DNA of 64,000 bases, from NCBI RefSeq assembly GCF_003047265.1, contig NZ_PZYY01000010.1:1-64000 (forward strand), in the 5' to 3' direction. Of this stretch, positions 43,545 to 52,393 are shown piece by piece. The DNA is from Nocardioides terrigena (GTDB taxonomy: Bacteria; Actinomycetota; Actinomycetes; Propionibacteriales; Nocardioidaceae). A model generated the notes under the pieces. It saw only the letters and a program-made list of their open reading frames with translations. It was not told the DNA's origin and searched no databases. The position numbers were made by a program, and so were the translations under genes. The first letter of the stretch is position 1. Every line of letters begins with the position of its first letter.

Positions 43545-44216
43545 ATGATGCAGTGCGTGTCTCGGACCCACACCGCTCCCGACGTGCCCGCCGCCACCCG
43601 CGCCCAGCCGCCCGGCTGGCGCGATCCCCGCCTGTGGGTGGGGGTCGCCCTCGTCGCCGTGTCCGTCGTCGCGGGTGCACGCCTGCTCGACGGTGCGGAC
43701 CGGAGCGTGACCGTCTGGGCGGCGGCCGTCGACCTGGCGCCGGGCGACCGCCTCTCCGCCGAGGACCTGGTGGCCACGTCGGTGCGGTTCGAGGACACCG
43801 CCGATCTCGACCGCTACCTCGCGACCGACGACCCGCTGCCCGACGGGCTCCAGCTGGTGCGCGGGCTCGGTGAGGGCGAGCTGGTCCCCGGTGCGGCGCT
43901 GGGGTCGCCGGAGGAGGGCGACACCGTGAGCCTGTCGCTGTCCTTCCCCAGCGAGCTGGTGCCGAGCGGCATCGCGACCGGGTCGGTCGTCGAGCTGTGG
44001 GTGGTCCCCGGGGAGGCCGCGCGGCGCAGCGAGCTGTCCGGACCGGTGCTCAGCGACGTCGTCGTCATCGACGCGCCGGCGGCCGGTGAGTCGCTCGGCT
44101 CGGTCGGCGTCGGGCGCCAGCTGGTGCTCGGCATCCCACGCGACGAGTCCGAGGCGCTGGCGGAGCTCCTCGCCGCGAGCGAGGAGCAGCGCGTCCGGGT
44201 CCTCGGGCAGGGCTGA
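43545..44216 (+). CDS. SAF domain-containing membrane protein (CpaB/RcpC-like)
   Basis: 223 aa from the ATG at 43545 (ATG 43548 and GTG 43557 are alternatives). One N-terminal membrane helix (about 30-46, LWVGVALVAVSVVAGARLL), then a SAF domain (VTVWAAAVDLAPGDRLSAEDLVATSVRF...LVRGLGEGELVPGAAL) as in CpaB, the periplasmic part of Flp/Tad pilus systems. The next gene is CpaE-like, 3 nt away. No other tad genes follow, so the pair may serve another trafficking or secretion task. Confidence 0.8.
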   Translation: MMQCVSRTHTAPDVPAATRAQPPGWRDPRLWVGVALVAVSVVAGARLLDGADRSVTVWAAAVDLAPGDRLSAEDLVATSVRFEDTADLDRYLATDDPLPDGLQLVRGLGEGELVPGAALGSPEEGDTVSLSLSFPSELVPSGIATGSVVELWVVPGEAARRSELSGPVLSDVVVIDAPAAGESLGSVGVGRQLVLGIPRDESEALAELLAASEEQRVRVLGQG

Positions 44217-44219
44217 GCC

Positions 44220-45482
44220 ATGATCTGCGTGCTGATGATGGCCTCGGGTGCCGCGTGGGAGTCCGCGGCGCTCGCCCGCCTCGACGGCCAGGACGGCGTC
44301 GTCGTGCTGAAGCGGTGCGTCGACGTCGACGACCTGCTGGCGACGGCCACCAGCGGCCAGGCCGACGTGGCGGTGGTCGGGCTCGAGGCTCCCGGCCTCG
44401 ACCCGTCGGCGGTCGCGCACCTGCGCCGGTACGCCGTGCGTCCGGTCGCCGTGGTCTCGCGCACCGACGACCCGGACGTCCTCACCCGCGCCCAGCGCAT
44501 CGACGTACGAGTGCTGGTCGCCTTCGACGACCCGGAGGGCCTGGCCGAGGCGGTCGCCACGGTGGAGGACGCCGCCGACACCCGGGTCCGGGCCGATCCA
44601 CTGGCGCCCCCGCCCGCCGAGGCGCCCGATGCCGACCCCGGCCACCGGCTCGTCGTGGTGTGGGGGCCGGGCGGCGCCCCGGGGCGGACGACCACGGCCG
44701 TCACCCTCGCCTCCCTCCTCGCCCGGCGGGATCGCGACACCGTGCTGGTGGACGCCGACCCGTACGGCGGTGGGGTGGCCCAGCAGCTCGGCATCCTCGA
44801 CGAGGTCTCCGGCATCCTGTCCGCCGCGCGGCTGGCGGGGTCGGGGCACCTCGGGGAGAGGTTCGCGTCCACCTGCAGGGGAGTCGGCGACCACCTGCGG
44901 GTCGTGACCGGCCTCCCCAGGGCAGACCGCTGGATCGAGGTCCGGGGATCCGCGCTGCAGCAGGCCCTCGAGTGCGCGCTCGAGCACGGCGACGTGGTGG
45001 TCGACACGGGCTTCAGCCTGGAGGACGAGCCCGGCCAGGACTTCGGCTCGCGGCCCTCGCGCAACGCGATGACGCTCACCGCCCTCGACCTCGCCGACGA
45101 GGTGGTCGTGGTCGGATCCGCCGACCCGGTGGGACTGTCCCGCCTGGCCCGCGGACTGGTCGAGCTGCGCGACCGGACCGGAGGGGCGCCCGTGCGCGTC
45201 GTGGTCAACCGGATGCGCCCGACCCTGGGGTGGTCGGAGCGGGAGATCGCCGGCATGGTCGAGGGGTTCTCCCGCGTGCTCGGACTCCACTTCCTGCCCG
45301 ACGACCGTGCGGCCACCGACCGCGCCCTGGTCTCGGGCCGCGCACTGGTGGAGGAGGGGGACTCGGCCCTGCTGCGTGACTACGCAGCCGTGGCGGACGC
45401 GACGTTCCCCGCGTCCGCGCCCCCGGTGGGCGGGAGCCGGCGAGCGGGGCGGAGACGCTGGAGGCGTTCGTCCACGGCATGA
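44220..45482 (+). CDS. CpaE-like MinD/ParA family ATPase with Arg P-loop
   Basis: 420 aa. N-terminal receiver-like domain (about 1-125) then a SIMIBI-type fold. The Walker A region reads WGPGGAPGRTTTA (148-160): the deviant KGGxGK[TS]T signature has neither the first Lys nor the P-loop Lys, R156 taking its place. Downstream VLVDADPYGGGVAQQLG is a good Walker A'/switch I. In CpaE-like proteins of actinobacteria APGRTT occurs repeatedly, so this is a subfamily trait. Predicted to localise or position the SAF partner; catalytic activity is unsure. Confidence 0.8.
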   Translation: MICVLMMASGAAWESAALARLDGQDGVVVLKRCVDVDDLLATATSGQADVAVVGLEAPGLDPSAVAHLRRYAVRPVAVVSRTDDPDVLTRAQRIDVRVLVAFDDPEGLAEAVATVEDAADTRVRADPLAPPPAEAPDADPGHRLVVVWGPGGAPGRTTTAVTLASLLARRDRDTVLVDADPYGGGVAQQLGILDEVSGILSAARLAGSGHLGERFASTCRGVGDHLRVVTGLPRADRWIEVRGSALQQALECALEHGDVVVDTGFSLEDEPGQDFGSRPSRNAMTLTALDLADEVVVVGSADPVGLSRLARGLVELRDRTGGAPVRVVVNRMRPTLGWSEREIAGMVEGFSRVLGLHFLPDDRAATDRALVSGRALVEEGDSALLRDYAAVADATFPASAPPVGGSRRAGRRRWRRSSTA

Positions 45483-45510
45483 CCTGGATCACGCTCCACG
45501 CTCGGGAGTT

Positions 45511-45528
45511 TTGTCAACGATCTGACAA
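45511..45528 (+). promoter_or_regulatory. inverted repeat upstream of the RTX gene
   Basis: TTGTCA-ACGATC-TGACAA, a perfect 6-bp inverted repeat 62 nt before the RTX-protein ATG, in the only intergenic space. It could be an operator or overlap the -35 element. Confidence 0.4.
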
Positions 45529-45590
45529 GACGGCGTCAAGAGGTGACACTGGGATCCCCCCCGGATCCATCCCCTCTTTGGAGTACTCCC

Positions 45591-46910
45591 ATGCAGAGTA
45601 TGTTCGCGCGCTTCGGCGCGCCCCTAAGTTTGGCCATTTGCCTCGGACTCGCCGCGGCGCCCGCCGTCGCAGCCCGGGACACCGCATCCCGGGCCGCCGA
45701 CCAGATCAAGGGCTCCGGTCGGCCTGACGTCATCAAGGCGCTCACCGGCAACGACCGCGTGACGTCGAAGGGCGGCAAGGACGTCGTCTACGCCGGCCCG
45801 GACGACGACTGGGTCGACGGCGGCTCCGCCAACGACAAGCTGTGGGGCCAGGACGGCCACGACACCCTGCTCGGCGGCGGGGGCGGCGACCTCCTCATGG
45901 GTGGCACCGGCAACGACGCGCTCGACGGCGGTGACGGCGTGGACAACGTCGTCGGCGGCCCCGGCAACGACGGCCTGGTCGGACAGGTCGGCAACGACAA
46001 GCTGCAGGGCCAGGGCGGCGACGACTCCTTCGTCGGCGGCGCGGGCAACGACTGGCTGGTCGGTGCGGCGGGCAACGACACCATCGACGGCGGCACCGAG
46101 GGTGACCGCATCGACGGCGGCACCGGTCACGACGCCATCCTCGGCGGCGACGGCAACGACCTCATCGACGGCAACGGCGACAACGACGCCATCGACGGCG
46201 GTGCGGGCGACGACCGCCTCGCCGGTGCCTCGGGCGACGACTCCATCGCCGGCGGCGACGGTGCCGAGAACATCAACGGCGGGCCGGGCAACGACGTCCT
46301 CGACGGCGGCCTCGGGGACGACGGCATCGCCCCCACGTCCAAGGGCAACGGCAAGCGCTCCCCGGAGATCAACGGAGGCCCCGGCAACGACGTGATCCGC
46401 GGCGCCGACGGTCGGGACAAGCTCATCGGCGGACCCGACAACGACGTCGTCGACGGCGGCACCGGCGACGACCACGCCCTTCAGGGCGGACCCGGCAACG
46501 ACGTCATGATCGACGGCGACGGCAACGACCACTACATCAAGGGCGACGAGGGTGACGACACGTTCTTCGTCGGTCCCGGTGCGGACAAGGTCTACGCCGA
46601 GCAGGGCAGCGACACCATCTACCTCTACGACGACGGCGTCCGCGACGAGTTCTACTGCGACGACTACGACGACATCGGCACCGCCGCGGAGGGCAAGAAC
46701 GACCGCGTCATCTACATCGGTCGCATCGACCCCCTCGACAAGATCCGCGCGGAGCGCGAGACGTGCGAGTCCATCACCGTGATCGCCCACCTGCCCGCCG
46801 GCTGGCCCTACGGTCCGGTGGCCGGTGTCAGCGCCCGCGCGGTCGCGCAGCCGACCGCCGCACCGGTGGCGGCGTCGTACGCCGCTCGTCGGCTCGCCGC
46901 GATGGGCTGA
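45591..46910 (+). CDS. secreted RTX/hemolysin-type calcium-binding repeat protein
   Basis: 439 aa. Signal peptide (about 1-28, [17 protein letters not shown]). Residues 60-330 are glycine- and aspartate-rich nonapeptides of the GGxGxDxLxGG kind ([32 protein letters not shown]), which form Ca-loaded parallel beta-rolls. The C-terminal 90 residues are not repeats and have two Cys. The N-terminal Sec signal separates it from type-I-secreted RTX toxins. No catalytic domain seen; an adhesin or surface role is possible. ATG at 45591 follows GGAG. Confidence 0.88.
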   Translation: MQSMFARFGAPLSLAICLGLAAAPAVAARDTASRAADQIKGSGRPDVIKALTGNDRVTSKGGKDVVYAGPDDDWVDGGSANDKLWGQDGHDTLLGGGGGDLLMGGTGNDALDGGDGVDNVVGGPGNDGLVGQVGNDKLQGQGGDDSFVGGAGNDWLVGAAGNDTIDGGTEGDRIDGGTGHDAILGGDGNDLIDGNGDNDAIDGGAGDDRLAGASGDDSIAGGDGAENINGGPGNDVLDGGLGDDGIAPTSKGNGKRSPEINGGPGNDVIRGADGRDKLIGGPDNDVVDGGTGDDHALQGGPGNDVMIDGDGNDHYIKGDEGDDTFFVGPGADKVYAEQGSDTIYLYDDGVRDEFYCDDYDDIGTAAEGKNDRVIYIGRIDPLDKIRAERETCESITVIAHLPAGWPYGPVAGVSARAVAQPTAAPVAASYAARRLAAMG

Positions 46911-46931
46911 GCGCTCCACGACCTCCGGGGT

Positions 46932-46981
46932 GGGGAACGGGATCGGTGTCGGCCAGGAGCCGGCGGCCGGTCCCGTTCCCC
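46932..46981 (+). terminator. strong terminator after the RTX gene
   Basis: 15-bp stem GGGGAACGGGATCGG / CCGGTCCCGTTCCCC with one G-T pair and an internally folded 20-nt loop, then ATTTCC. It separates two convergent genes and can act in both directions. Confidence 0.8.
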
Positions 46982-47001
46982 ATTTCCTGCCTGGGGAGAT
47001 G

Positions 47002-48339
47002 TCAGGCGGCGAACAGCAGGTAGAGCCCGCCCACGGTGAAGAACACCATCGCGACGAGCAGCGAGAGCTGACCGGTCAGCTGGTGGCGCCGGGGGAGGAT
47101 CCGGACCGCGCGGTCGTGGGCCGCGATCACGCCGAGCACGTGACCGACGATCACCGCGCCGACCTTGAGCCGGGCCAGGAAGTCGGGGTGGAAGGACAAC
47201 CAGTAGTTGACCTCGAGGTCGGCGGTCCCGAGGTAGTCGTCACCACGGCTGAACGGGTCGCTCAGCTGCACGATCGTCGTCTGGCCGTACTCCACGAGGT
47301 AGGTCAGGTAGTGCGCGATGATGTAGCCGACGATGATCGGGACCACCGAGTGCGCGAAGACGTCGGGCAGCGTCGAGCGACGGACGTCAGGCCCCACACC
47401 CGTGGCCATGCAGCCGGCGGCGAAGATGACCCCCACGCCCACGCAGAAGACGAGCAGCGCGACGTTGTCGATGAGGCCCGAGGGGATCGACGTCGTCTGG
47501 ACGAACTTCACCCACGGGCTCGCCTCCTTGAACGAGTCGTACGCCGTGCTGCCGAAGAGCACGGCCACCACGCCGACGAGGCCGGGAGCCACCGGGACGG
47601 TGTCGAGGTTGGCGAGCGGGCTCCGGATGACCAGGCGCCCGTCGCGGTGGCCCCAGACCGACAGCTTGGCCACCAGCGACGAGTAGACCTCGAAGGGGTC
47701 CGCCCGCTCGTAGAAGCGGTTGCCGAAGAGCGCGCCGCCGATGAGCATGATGCCGATGTACATCGCGCACCACAGCCGGACCGGGCCGATCTCGGTGGAG
47801 TGCGGGTAGACCAGCTCCAGCCACACGAAGGCGTAGAGACCGACCGCGGCCGGCCAGTAGCCCAGCCGCTCGGGGTAGGTGTACATCCCCACCTCGGGGT
47901 CGCTGCCCGACACCTTGGCGAGCACTGCGTTGATGGTCCGGCTGGGGCTGATGGCCTTCCAGACCGGGCCGAGGAGCACCGACGCGGGGACGAGGCCGAC
48001 CCAGAGCAGCGTGTAGAAGACGCCCAGGAACGGGTTGACGAGGGTGTCCTGGCCGAAGACGGCGGCCGCGGCGACGTACAGGAAGAAGACGAAGCCGAGG
48101 ACGCGCAGCGCGACCCGCCACGCCGTGGACGACGTGAGCCGGTCGAGCCACGCCGGTGCGGGCCGGCCGCTGGTGGCGGCGTCGTAGCGCGGGGTGCGCC
48201 ACGCGACCGCCAGCACCGTGAACGACACGACCAGCGCGGCGACCGCGCCGGCGATCGCGAGCTCGAGCGGGATCGGGAGGTCCTTGGCGCCGCCGATCCC
48301 GTGGGCGAGCAGGTCGCGCCCGGCGGTGGGCAGGCCCAC
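47002..48339 (-). CDS. polytopic membrane protein of the group annotated 'fenitrothion hydrolase'
   Basis: 445 aa with about 10-11 hydrophobic segments. Conserved polar residues sit in loops (LVYPHSTEIGPVRLW, HSVVPIIVGYIIAHYLTYLVEYGQ, several His). The family label 'fenitrothion hydrolase' comes from one sulfonated pesticide enzyme and is probably not its true role. It starts 1 nt after the stop of a lipoprotein with a cupredoxin-like domain; co-transcription suggests a joint task, perhaps metal handling. Confidence 0.75.
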   Translation of the reverse strand: MGLPTAGRDLLAHGIGGAKDLPIPLELAIAGAVAALVVSFTVLAVAWRTPRYDAATSGRPAPAWLDRLTSSTAWRVALRVLGFVFFLYVAAAAVFGQDTLVNPFLGVFYTLLWVGLVPASVLLGPVWKAISPSRTINAVLAKVSGSDPEVGMYTYPERLGYWPAAVGLYAFVWLELVYPHSTEIGPVRLWCAMYIGIMLIGGALFGNRFYERADPFEVYSSLVAKLSVWGHRDGRLVIRSPLANLDTVPVAPGLVGVVAVLFGSTAYDSFKEASPWVKFVQTTSIPSGLIDNVALLVFCVGVGVIFAAGCMATGVGPDVRRSTLPDVFAHSVVPIIVGYIIAHYLTYLVEYGQTTIVQLSDPFSRGDDYLGTADLEVNYWLSFHPDFLARLKVGAVIVGHVLGVIAAHDRAVRILPRRHQLTGQLSLLVAMVFFTVGGLYLLFAA

Positions 48340-48340
48340 C

Positions 48341-48805
48341 TCAGCGGACTTCGAGCTGGACGACCACGAGCTCGAGGTCGTGGGACTCGACCTCGACGAT
48401 GCCGGGCTGGTCGATGACCAGCGGGAGGGTGCTGGTGCCGGCCTCGTAGGCCAGCTCCTGCTCGGGGGTCGAGTGCACGTGCAGCTCGCCGGGCGCGTCG
48501 GCCGTGATGACCAGGTCGATCTCCTCGCCCAGCGGGACGGCCACGCGCTCCCCGTTGGGGGTCACGGTGTCGCCCTCGAAGGTGATCTCGATCGTCGGCC
48601 GCTCGGGCTCCGGCGTCTGCGTGTTGTCGCTCGGTGTCGCGGACGCGCTCTCGCTGGTGCTCTCGCTCGCCGAGGGCGAGTCCGAGGCGGAGGCGGACGA
48701 GCTGGTCTCGGGCTCGGGGGTGGTGTCGTCACCGCCGCAACCGGCGACGCCCAGCGTCACCAGCAGCAGGGTCGTGGCCAGCGGGGTGAGCCGCGTCGCG
48801 CGCAT
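48341..48805 (-). CDS. lipoprotein with cupredoxin-like domain
   Basis: 154 aa. Lipobox LGVAGC with Cys23, a Ser/Glu-rich linker (about 25-70), then a beta-rich domain of about 85 residues (IEITFEGDTVTPNGERVAVPLGEEIDLVITADAPGELHVHS...LVVVQLEV) that fits a cupredoxin fold. The usual copper ligands (H, C, H, M) are only partly evident (HVHS has two His). Anchored outside, upstream of the membrane protein gene with 1 nt spacing. Confidence 0.75.
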   Translation of the reverse strand: MRATRLTPLATTLLLVTLGVAGCGGDDTTPEPETSSSASASDSPSASESTSESASATPSDNTQTPEPERPTIEITFEGDTVTPNGERVAVPLGEEIDLVITADAPGELHVHSTPEQELAYEAGTSTLPLVIDQPGIVEVESHDLELVVVQLEVR

Positions 48806-48858
48806 GGGTCCTCCAGCGAGTCGGGGTTGCGGGGCCTGCACCCCGTGTCGGCGTTGGA

Positions 48859-48880
48859 CTCCCACCGCTCGGGGTGGGAG
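48859..48880. promoter_or_regulatory. 8-bp-stem hairpin in the divergent intergenic region
   Basis: CTCCCACC-GCTCGG-GGTGGGAG, a perfect stem, lies between the lipoprotein and WS/DGAT starts (48806-48973). On the minus strand it is in the leader of the lipoprotein gene. Function unknown. Confidence 0.4.
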
Positions 48881-48973
48881 CCTCTGCCAGAATCGCACGG
48901 GGAGCAACACCGTCGGCGTCCGGGCCGTCCCGTGGGCCGCCAGGAGTGTCCGACACCATACGAAGGGGCTGAC

Positions 48974-50413
48974 ATGACCGAGCGGCTGCGGCCGCGGGAC
49001 CTGGCTTTGCTGGCCACCGAGTCCCCATCGACGCCGATGCACAACGCCACGGTGGAGATCTTCGAGCCCGGTGACTCCGGCTTCGACTACTCCCGCCTCG
49101 TGGAGCTGATCTCCGACCGGATCGCCTTCGTGCCCCGCTACCGCCAGCGCCTGCAGACGGTGCCGGGCCGCCTCGCCAACCCCGTGTGGGTCGACGACCC
49201 GGACTTCGAGATCGGCTACCACGTACGCCGCTCCGCGCTCCCGCGCCCCGGTGACCACCACCAGCTGCGCGAGCTGGTCGCCCGGATCGCCTCGCGCCCG
49301 CTCGACCGCAGCCGGCCGCTGTGGGAGATCTACTTCGTCGAGGGTCTCGAGGGGGGTCGTGTCGCGGTCCTCACCAAGAGCCACCAGATCCTCGTGGACG
49401 GTCGCGAGACCGTGGACATCGGACAGGTCCTGCTCGACACCACCGCCGAGGCCCCGGACCTGGGCCACGACGAGTGGCAGCCCCGCGGCCGACCGACCGC
49501 GCTGGGACTGGCGCTGGGAGCAGTCACAGACACCCTGGAGCGGCCCGCGACCGCGGTCCACACGGTGCGCGCCAACGCGGAGTCGGCGGCCCGGACCGTG
49601 AGCTCGGCCGCTCACAAGGTCGGTGGCGTCGCCGGGGCCCTGGCCGGTCGGAGCCCGGTCCACGGCAGCCCCATCAACCGGCCGCTCTCGCAGCAGCGTC
49701 GCTTCCTCGCCATCCGCACCGAGCTCGCGGTCTACAAGCAGATCCGCAGCGTGCACGGCGGCACGATCAACGACGTGGTCCTGGCCACCATCGCCGGCGC
49801 GCTGCGCGGCTGGCTGATGACCCGCACCGAGTCCATGGCCGGGGTCCGCACGATCCGCGCGATGGTGCCGATGTCGGTGATCGACGACGACCTCGAGGCG
49901 ACCTCGCTCGGCACCCAGATCGCCGGCCACCTGGTCAACCTGCCGATCAGCGAGGCCTCGCCGGTCGTCCGGCTCCACCAGGTCAGCTACGGCTTCCAGG
50001 CGCACAAGGAGACCGGTCGTGCGGTGTCGGCCCGCCGCCTGGCGGGGATCGCCGGCTTCGCGCCGACGACCTTCCACGCGCTCGGCTCCAGGGTGGCAGC
50101 CGCGGAGGCACGTCGCGGCTTCCACCTCTCGGTCACCAACGTCCCCGGTCCGCAGTTCCCGCTGTACGCCGCGGGCGCCGAGATGGTGGAGACCTATCCG
50201 GTCCACCCGTTGCTGCCCGAGCACACGCTGGCCGTCGGCGTCACGTCGTACAACGGGGGCGTCTTCTACGGCATCACCGCCGACCGTGACGCCGTCCCGG
50301 ACGTCGACACCCTCGGCCAGTGCCTGCTCGAGTCGCTCGACGAGCTCGTCGAGACCGCCAGCGGTGCCCGCAAGCGGGCGCCCCGCGGGCGCCGCAAGGG
50401 GGAGCGCTCGTGA
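48974..50413 (+). CDS. WS/DGAT family protein with HQxxxDG active-site variant
   Basis: 479 aa. Overall WS/DGAT layout: RPLWEIYFVEGL, then the active-site stretch TKSHQILVDGRET in which H137-Q138-ILV-D142-G143 replaces HHxxxDG; the second, catalytic His is Gln. The C-terminal NVPGPQFPLYAAGAEM block is intact. The ATG at 48974 gives the family opening RPRDLALLATESPSTPMH. Because the first His and the Asp are kept, the fold is not decaying; reduced or different chemistry is likely. The neighbour gene overlaps its stop. Confidence 0.85.
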   Translation: MTERLRPRDLALLATESPSTPMHNATVEIFEPGDSGFDYSRLVELISDRIAFVPRYRQRLQTVPGRLANPVWVDDPDFEIGYHVRRSALPRPGDHHQLRELVARIASRPLDRSRPLWEIYFVEGLEGGRVAVLTKSHQILVDGRETVDIGQVLLDTTAEAPDLGHDEWQPRGRPTALGLALGAVTDTLERPATAVHTVRANAESAARTVSSAAHKVGGVAGALAGRSPVHGSPINRPLSQQRRFLAIRTELAVYKQIRSVHGGTINDVVLATIAGALRGWLMTRTESMAGVRTIRAMVPMSVIDDDLEATSLGTQIAGHLVNLPISEASPVVRLHQVSYGFQAHKETGRAVSARRLAGIAGFAPTTFHALGSRVAAAEARRGFHLSVTNVPGPQFPLYAAGAEMVETYPVHPLLPEHTLAVGVTSYNGGVFYGITADRDAVPDVDTLGQCLLESLDELVETASGARKRAPRGRRKGERS

Positions 50414-50748
50414 GCGTGCGCGCCTACCTGCCGACCACCCTGGACCTGCTGGCCCGGTTCCACGCCGAAGCCGCGGTGCCGGTCGACGCCGACCCCATCA
50501 CCGCCGAGGACGACTCGGAGGAGGCGGAGTACGCCGCGCTGATGACCGCCGCGGACGCCTCGGCCGCGCTCCTCGACGGTCCCGGACGCCGGGTCGTGCT
50601 GGTCGCCGAGGTCCCGGCGGGGGCCACGTCGGTGCCCGTGCGGCTCGTGGCGTCCGTGCACGTCGACACCGACGACGACGCGGACCCCGACGACGACCTC
50701 GCGTGGTACGCCACCCAGGAGATCCCGGACCTGCTCGCGGGTCGCTAG
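50410..50748 (+). CDS. DUF6912-like small protein
   Basis: 112 aa, starting VRAYLPTTLDLLARF with alternating beta strands and an acidic stretch (DTDDDADPDDD). It resembles the short proteins annotated DUF6912 next to lipid or general metabolic genes in actinobacteria, a recollection and not a search result. The GTG start overlaps the stop of the WS/DGAT gene. Confidence 0.68.
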   Translation: MSVRAYLPTTLDLLARFHAEAAVPVDADPITAEDDSEEAEYAALMTAADASAALLDGPGRRVVLVAEVPAGATSVPVRLVASVHVDTDDDADPDDDLAWYATQEIPDLLAGR

Positions 50749-50758
50749 GGTCGGCCCC

Positions 50759-52393
50759 ATGGACGCGATCACTTCTCCTCCGGCTCCGGTCAACGAGCCG
50801 AACCTCACCTACGCCCCGCACAGCCCCGAGCGCGCCGCGCTCAAGGCGGAGCTGGCCCGGCTCGAGGGCAAGCAGCACACGCTGCGTGCCCACATCAACG
50901 GCCGACGGCGCAACGGCGGCGGCGCGGAGATCAAGGTCGTCCAGCCGCACGACCACCAGCACGTGCTGGGCACCTTCAAGAACTCCACGGCCAAGGACGC
51001 CGAGGCGGCGGTCAAGGCCGCGGCAGCGGCCGCCCCGGACTGGCAGGCGATGTCCTTCGACGACCGCGCCGCCATCATCCTCAAGGCCGCGGACCTGCTG
51101 GCCGGCCCGTGGCGGCAGCGGATCAACGCCGCGACCATGCTGGGCCAGTCCAAGACGGCGTTCCAGGCCGAGATCGACTCGGCCTGCGAGCTGATCGACT
51201 TCTGGCGCTTCAACGTCCACTACGCGCGCGAGATCCTGACCGACCAGCCGATCGCCAACAGCCCCGGCATCTGGAACCGCACCGACCACCGCCCGCTCGA
51301 GGGCTTCGTCTACGCGATCACGCCGTTCAACTTCACCGCCATCGCCGGCAACCTGCCGACCGCGCCGGCGCTGATGGGCAACACCGTGATCTGGAAGCCG
51401 TCGCCCACCCAGCAGCTCGCCGCGTCGCTGACCATGGAGCTGCTCGAGGAGGCCGGCATGCCGCCCGGCGTCATCAACATGCTCCCCGGTGACGGCCTCG
51501 AGGTCTCCAAGGTCGCGCTCACCCACCGCGACCTCGCGGGTATCCACTTCACCGGCTCGACCCCGACCTTCCAGCACCTGTGGCAGACCGTCGGGACGAA
51601 CATCTCGGGCTACCGCGCCTACCCGCGGATCGTGGGCGAGACCGGCGGCAAGGACTTCGTCGTCGTGCACCCGTCCGCCGACCCCGACGTCGCCCGCGTC
51701 GCGCTGCTGCGTGGCGCCTTCGAGTACCAGGGCCAGAAGTGCTCGGCCGCGTCGCGTGCGTACGTCGCGCGCTCGGTGTGGGACAAGATCAAGGACCAGC
51801 TGGTCGCCGACACCGACGGCCTGGCCATGGGTGACGTCACCGACTTCAGCAACTTCATGGGCGCCGTGATCGACGACCGCGCGTTCGCCAAGCACAAGAA
51901 GGCGATTGCCCGGGTGCGGGCCAACAAGCACCTCACCCTGCTGGCCGGTGGGCAGACCGACGACTCGGTCGGCTACTTCGTGCGCCCGACGATCGTGCAG
52001 TCCACGGACCCGACGGACCAGATGTTCTCCGAGGAGTACTTCGGCCCGATCCTGGCCGTGCACGTCTACGAGGACGACCGGTTCGAGAAGGTCGTGGACC
52101 AGATGGAGTCGTTCGCGCCGTACGCGCTGACCGGGGCGATCATCGCGCAGGACCGCTCGGCCGTGGCGTGGGCCCGCAACGCCCTGCGCTTCGCGGCCGG
52201 CAACTTCTACGTCAACGACAAGCCGACCGGTGCGGTCGTGGGGCAGCAGCCCTTCGGCGGCGGTCGCGCGTCGGGCACCAACGACAAGGCCGGCGCGGCG
52301 GTCAACCTGCTGCGATGGACCTCGCCGCGCTCCATCAAGGAGACGTTCGTGCCCCCGAAGGACCACCGGTACCCCTACATGGACGCCGAGTGA
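50759..52393 (+). CDS. pruA: L-glutamate gamma-semialdehyde dehydrogenase
   Basis: 544 aa, the length of monofunctional P5C dehydrogenase. The catalytic Cys is in YQGQKCSAASR (about residue 327) and the Glu in IVGETGGKDFV; FTGSTPTFQ and NFYVNDKPTGAVVGQQPFGG are the NAD and tunnel motifs. It oxidises glutamate semialdehyde from proline or arginine to glutamate. NAD-glutamate dehydrogenase follows nearby and would continue the route to 2-oxoglutarate. Confidence 0.94.
   Translation: MDAITSPPAPVNEPNLTYAPHSPERAALKAELARLEGKQHTLRAHINGRRRNGGGAEIKVVQPHDHQHVLGTFKNSTAKDAEAAVKAAAAAAPDWQAMSFDDRAAIILKAADLLAGPWRQRINAATMLGQSKTAFQAEIDSACELIDFWRFNVHYAREILTDQPIANSPGIWNRTDHRPLEGFVYAITPFNFTAIAGNLPTAPALMGNTVIWKPSPTQQLAASLTMELLEEAGMPPGVINMLPGDGLEVSKVALTHRDLAGIHFTGSTPTFQHLWQTVGTNISGYRAYPRIVGETGGKDFVVVHPSADPDVARVALLRGAFEYQGQKCSAASRAYVARSVWDKIKDQLVADTDGLAMGDVTDFSNFMGAVIDDRAFAKHKKAIARVRANKHLTLLAGGQTDDSVGYFVRPTIVQSTDPTDQMFSEEYFGPILAVHVYEDDRFEKVVDQMESFAPYALTGAIIAQDRSAVAWARNALRFAAGNFYVNDKPTGAVVGQQPFGGGRASGTNDKAGAAVNLLRWTSPRSIKETFVPPKDHRYPYMDAE

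Noticed and set aside
45800-46560. Repetitive DNA resembling a repeat array or CRISPR
   Set aside because: The repeats are 27-bp codons of RTX nonapeptides within one long coding gene; there are no spacers or constant direct repeats.
47002-48339. Functional name fenitrothion hydrolase
   Set aside because: The name transfers from one pesticide-degrading protein; no hydrolase motif is visible, so it is kept as a membrane protein of uncertain role.
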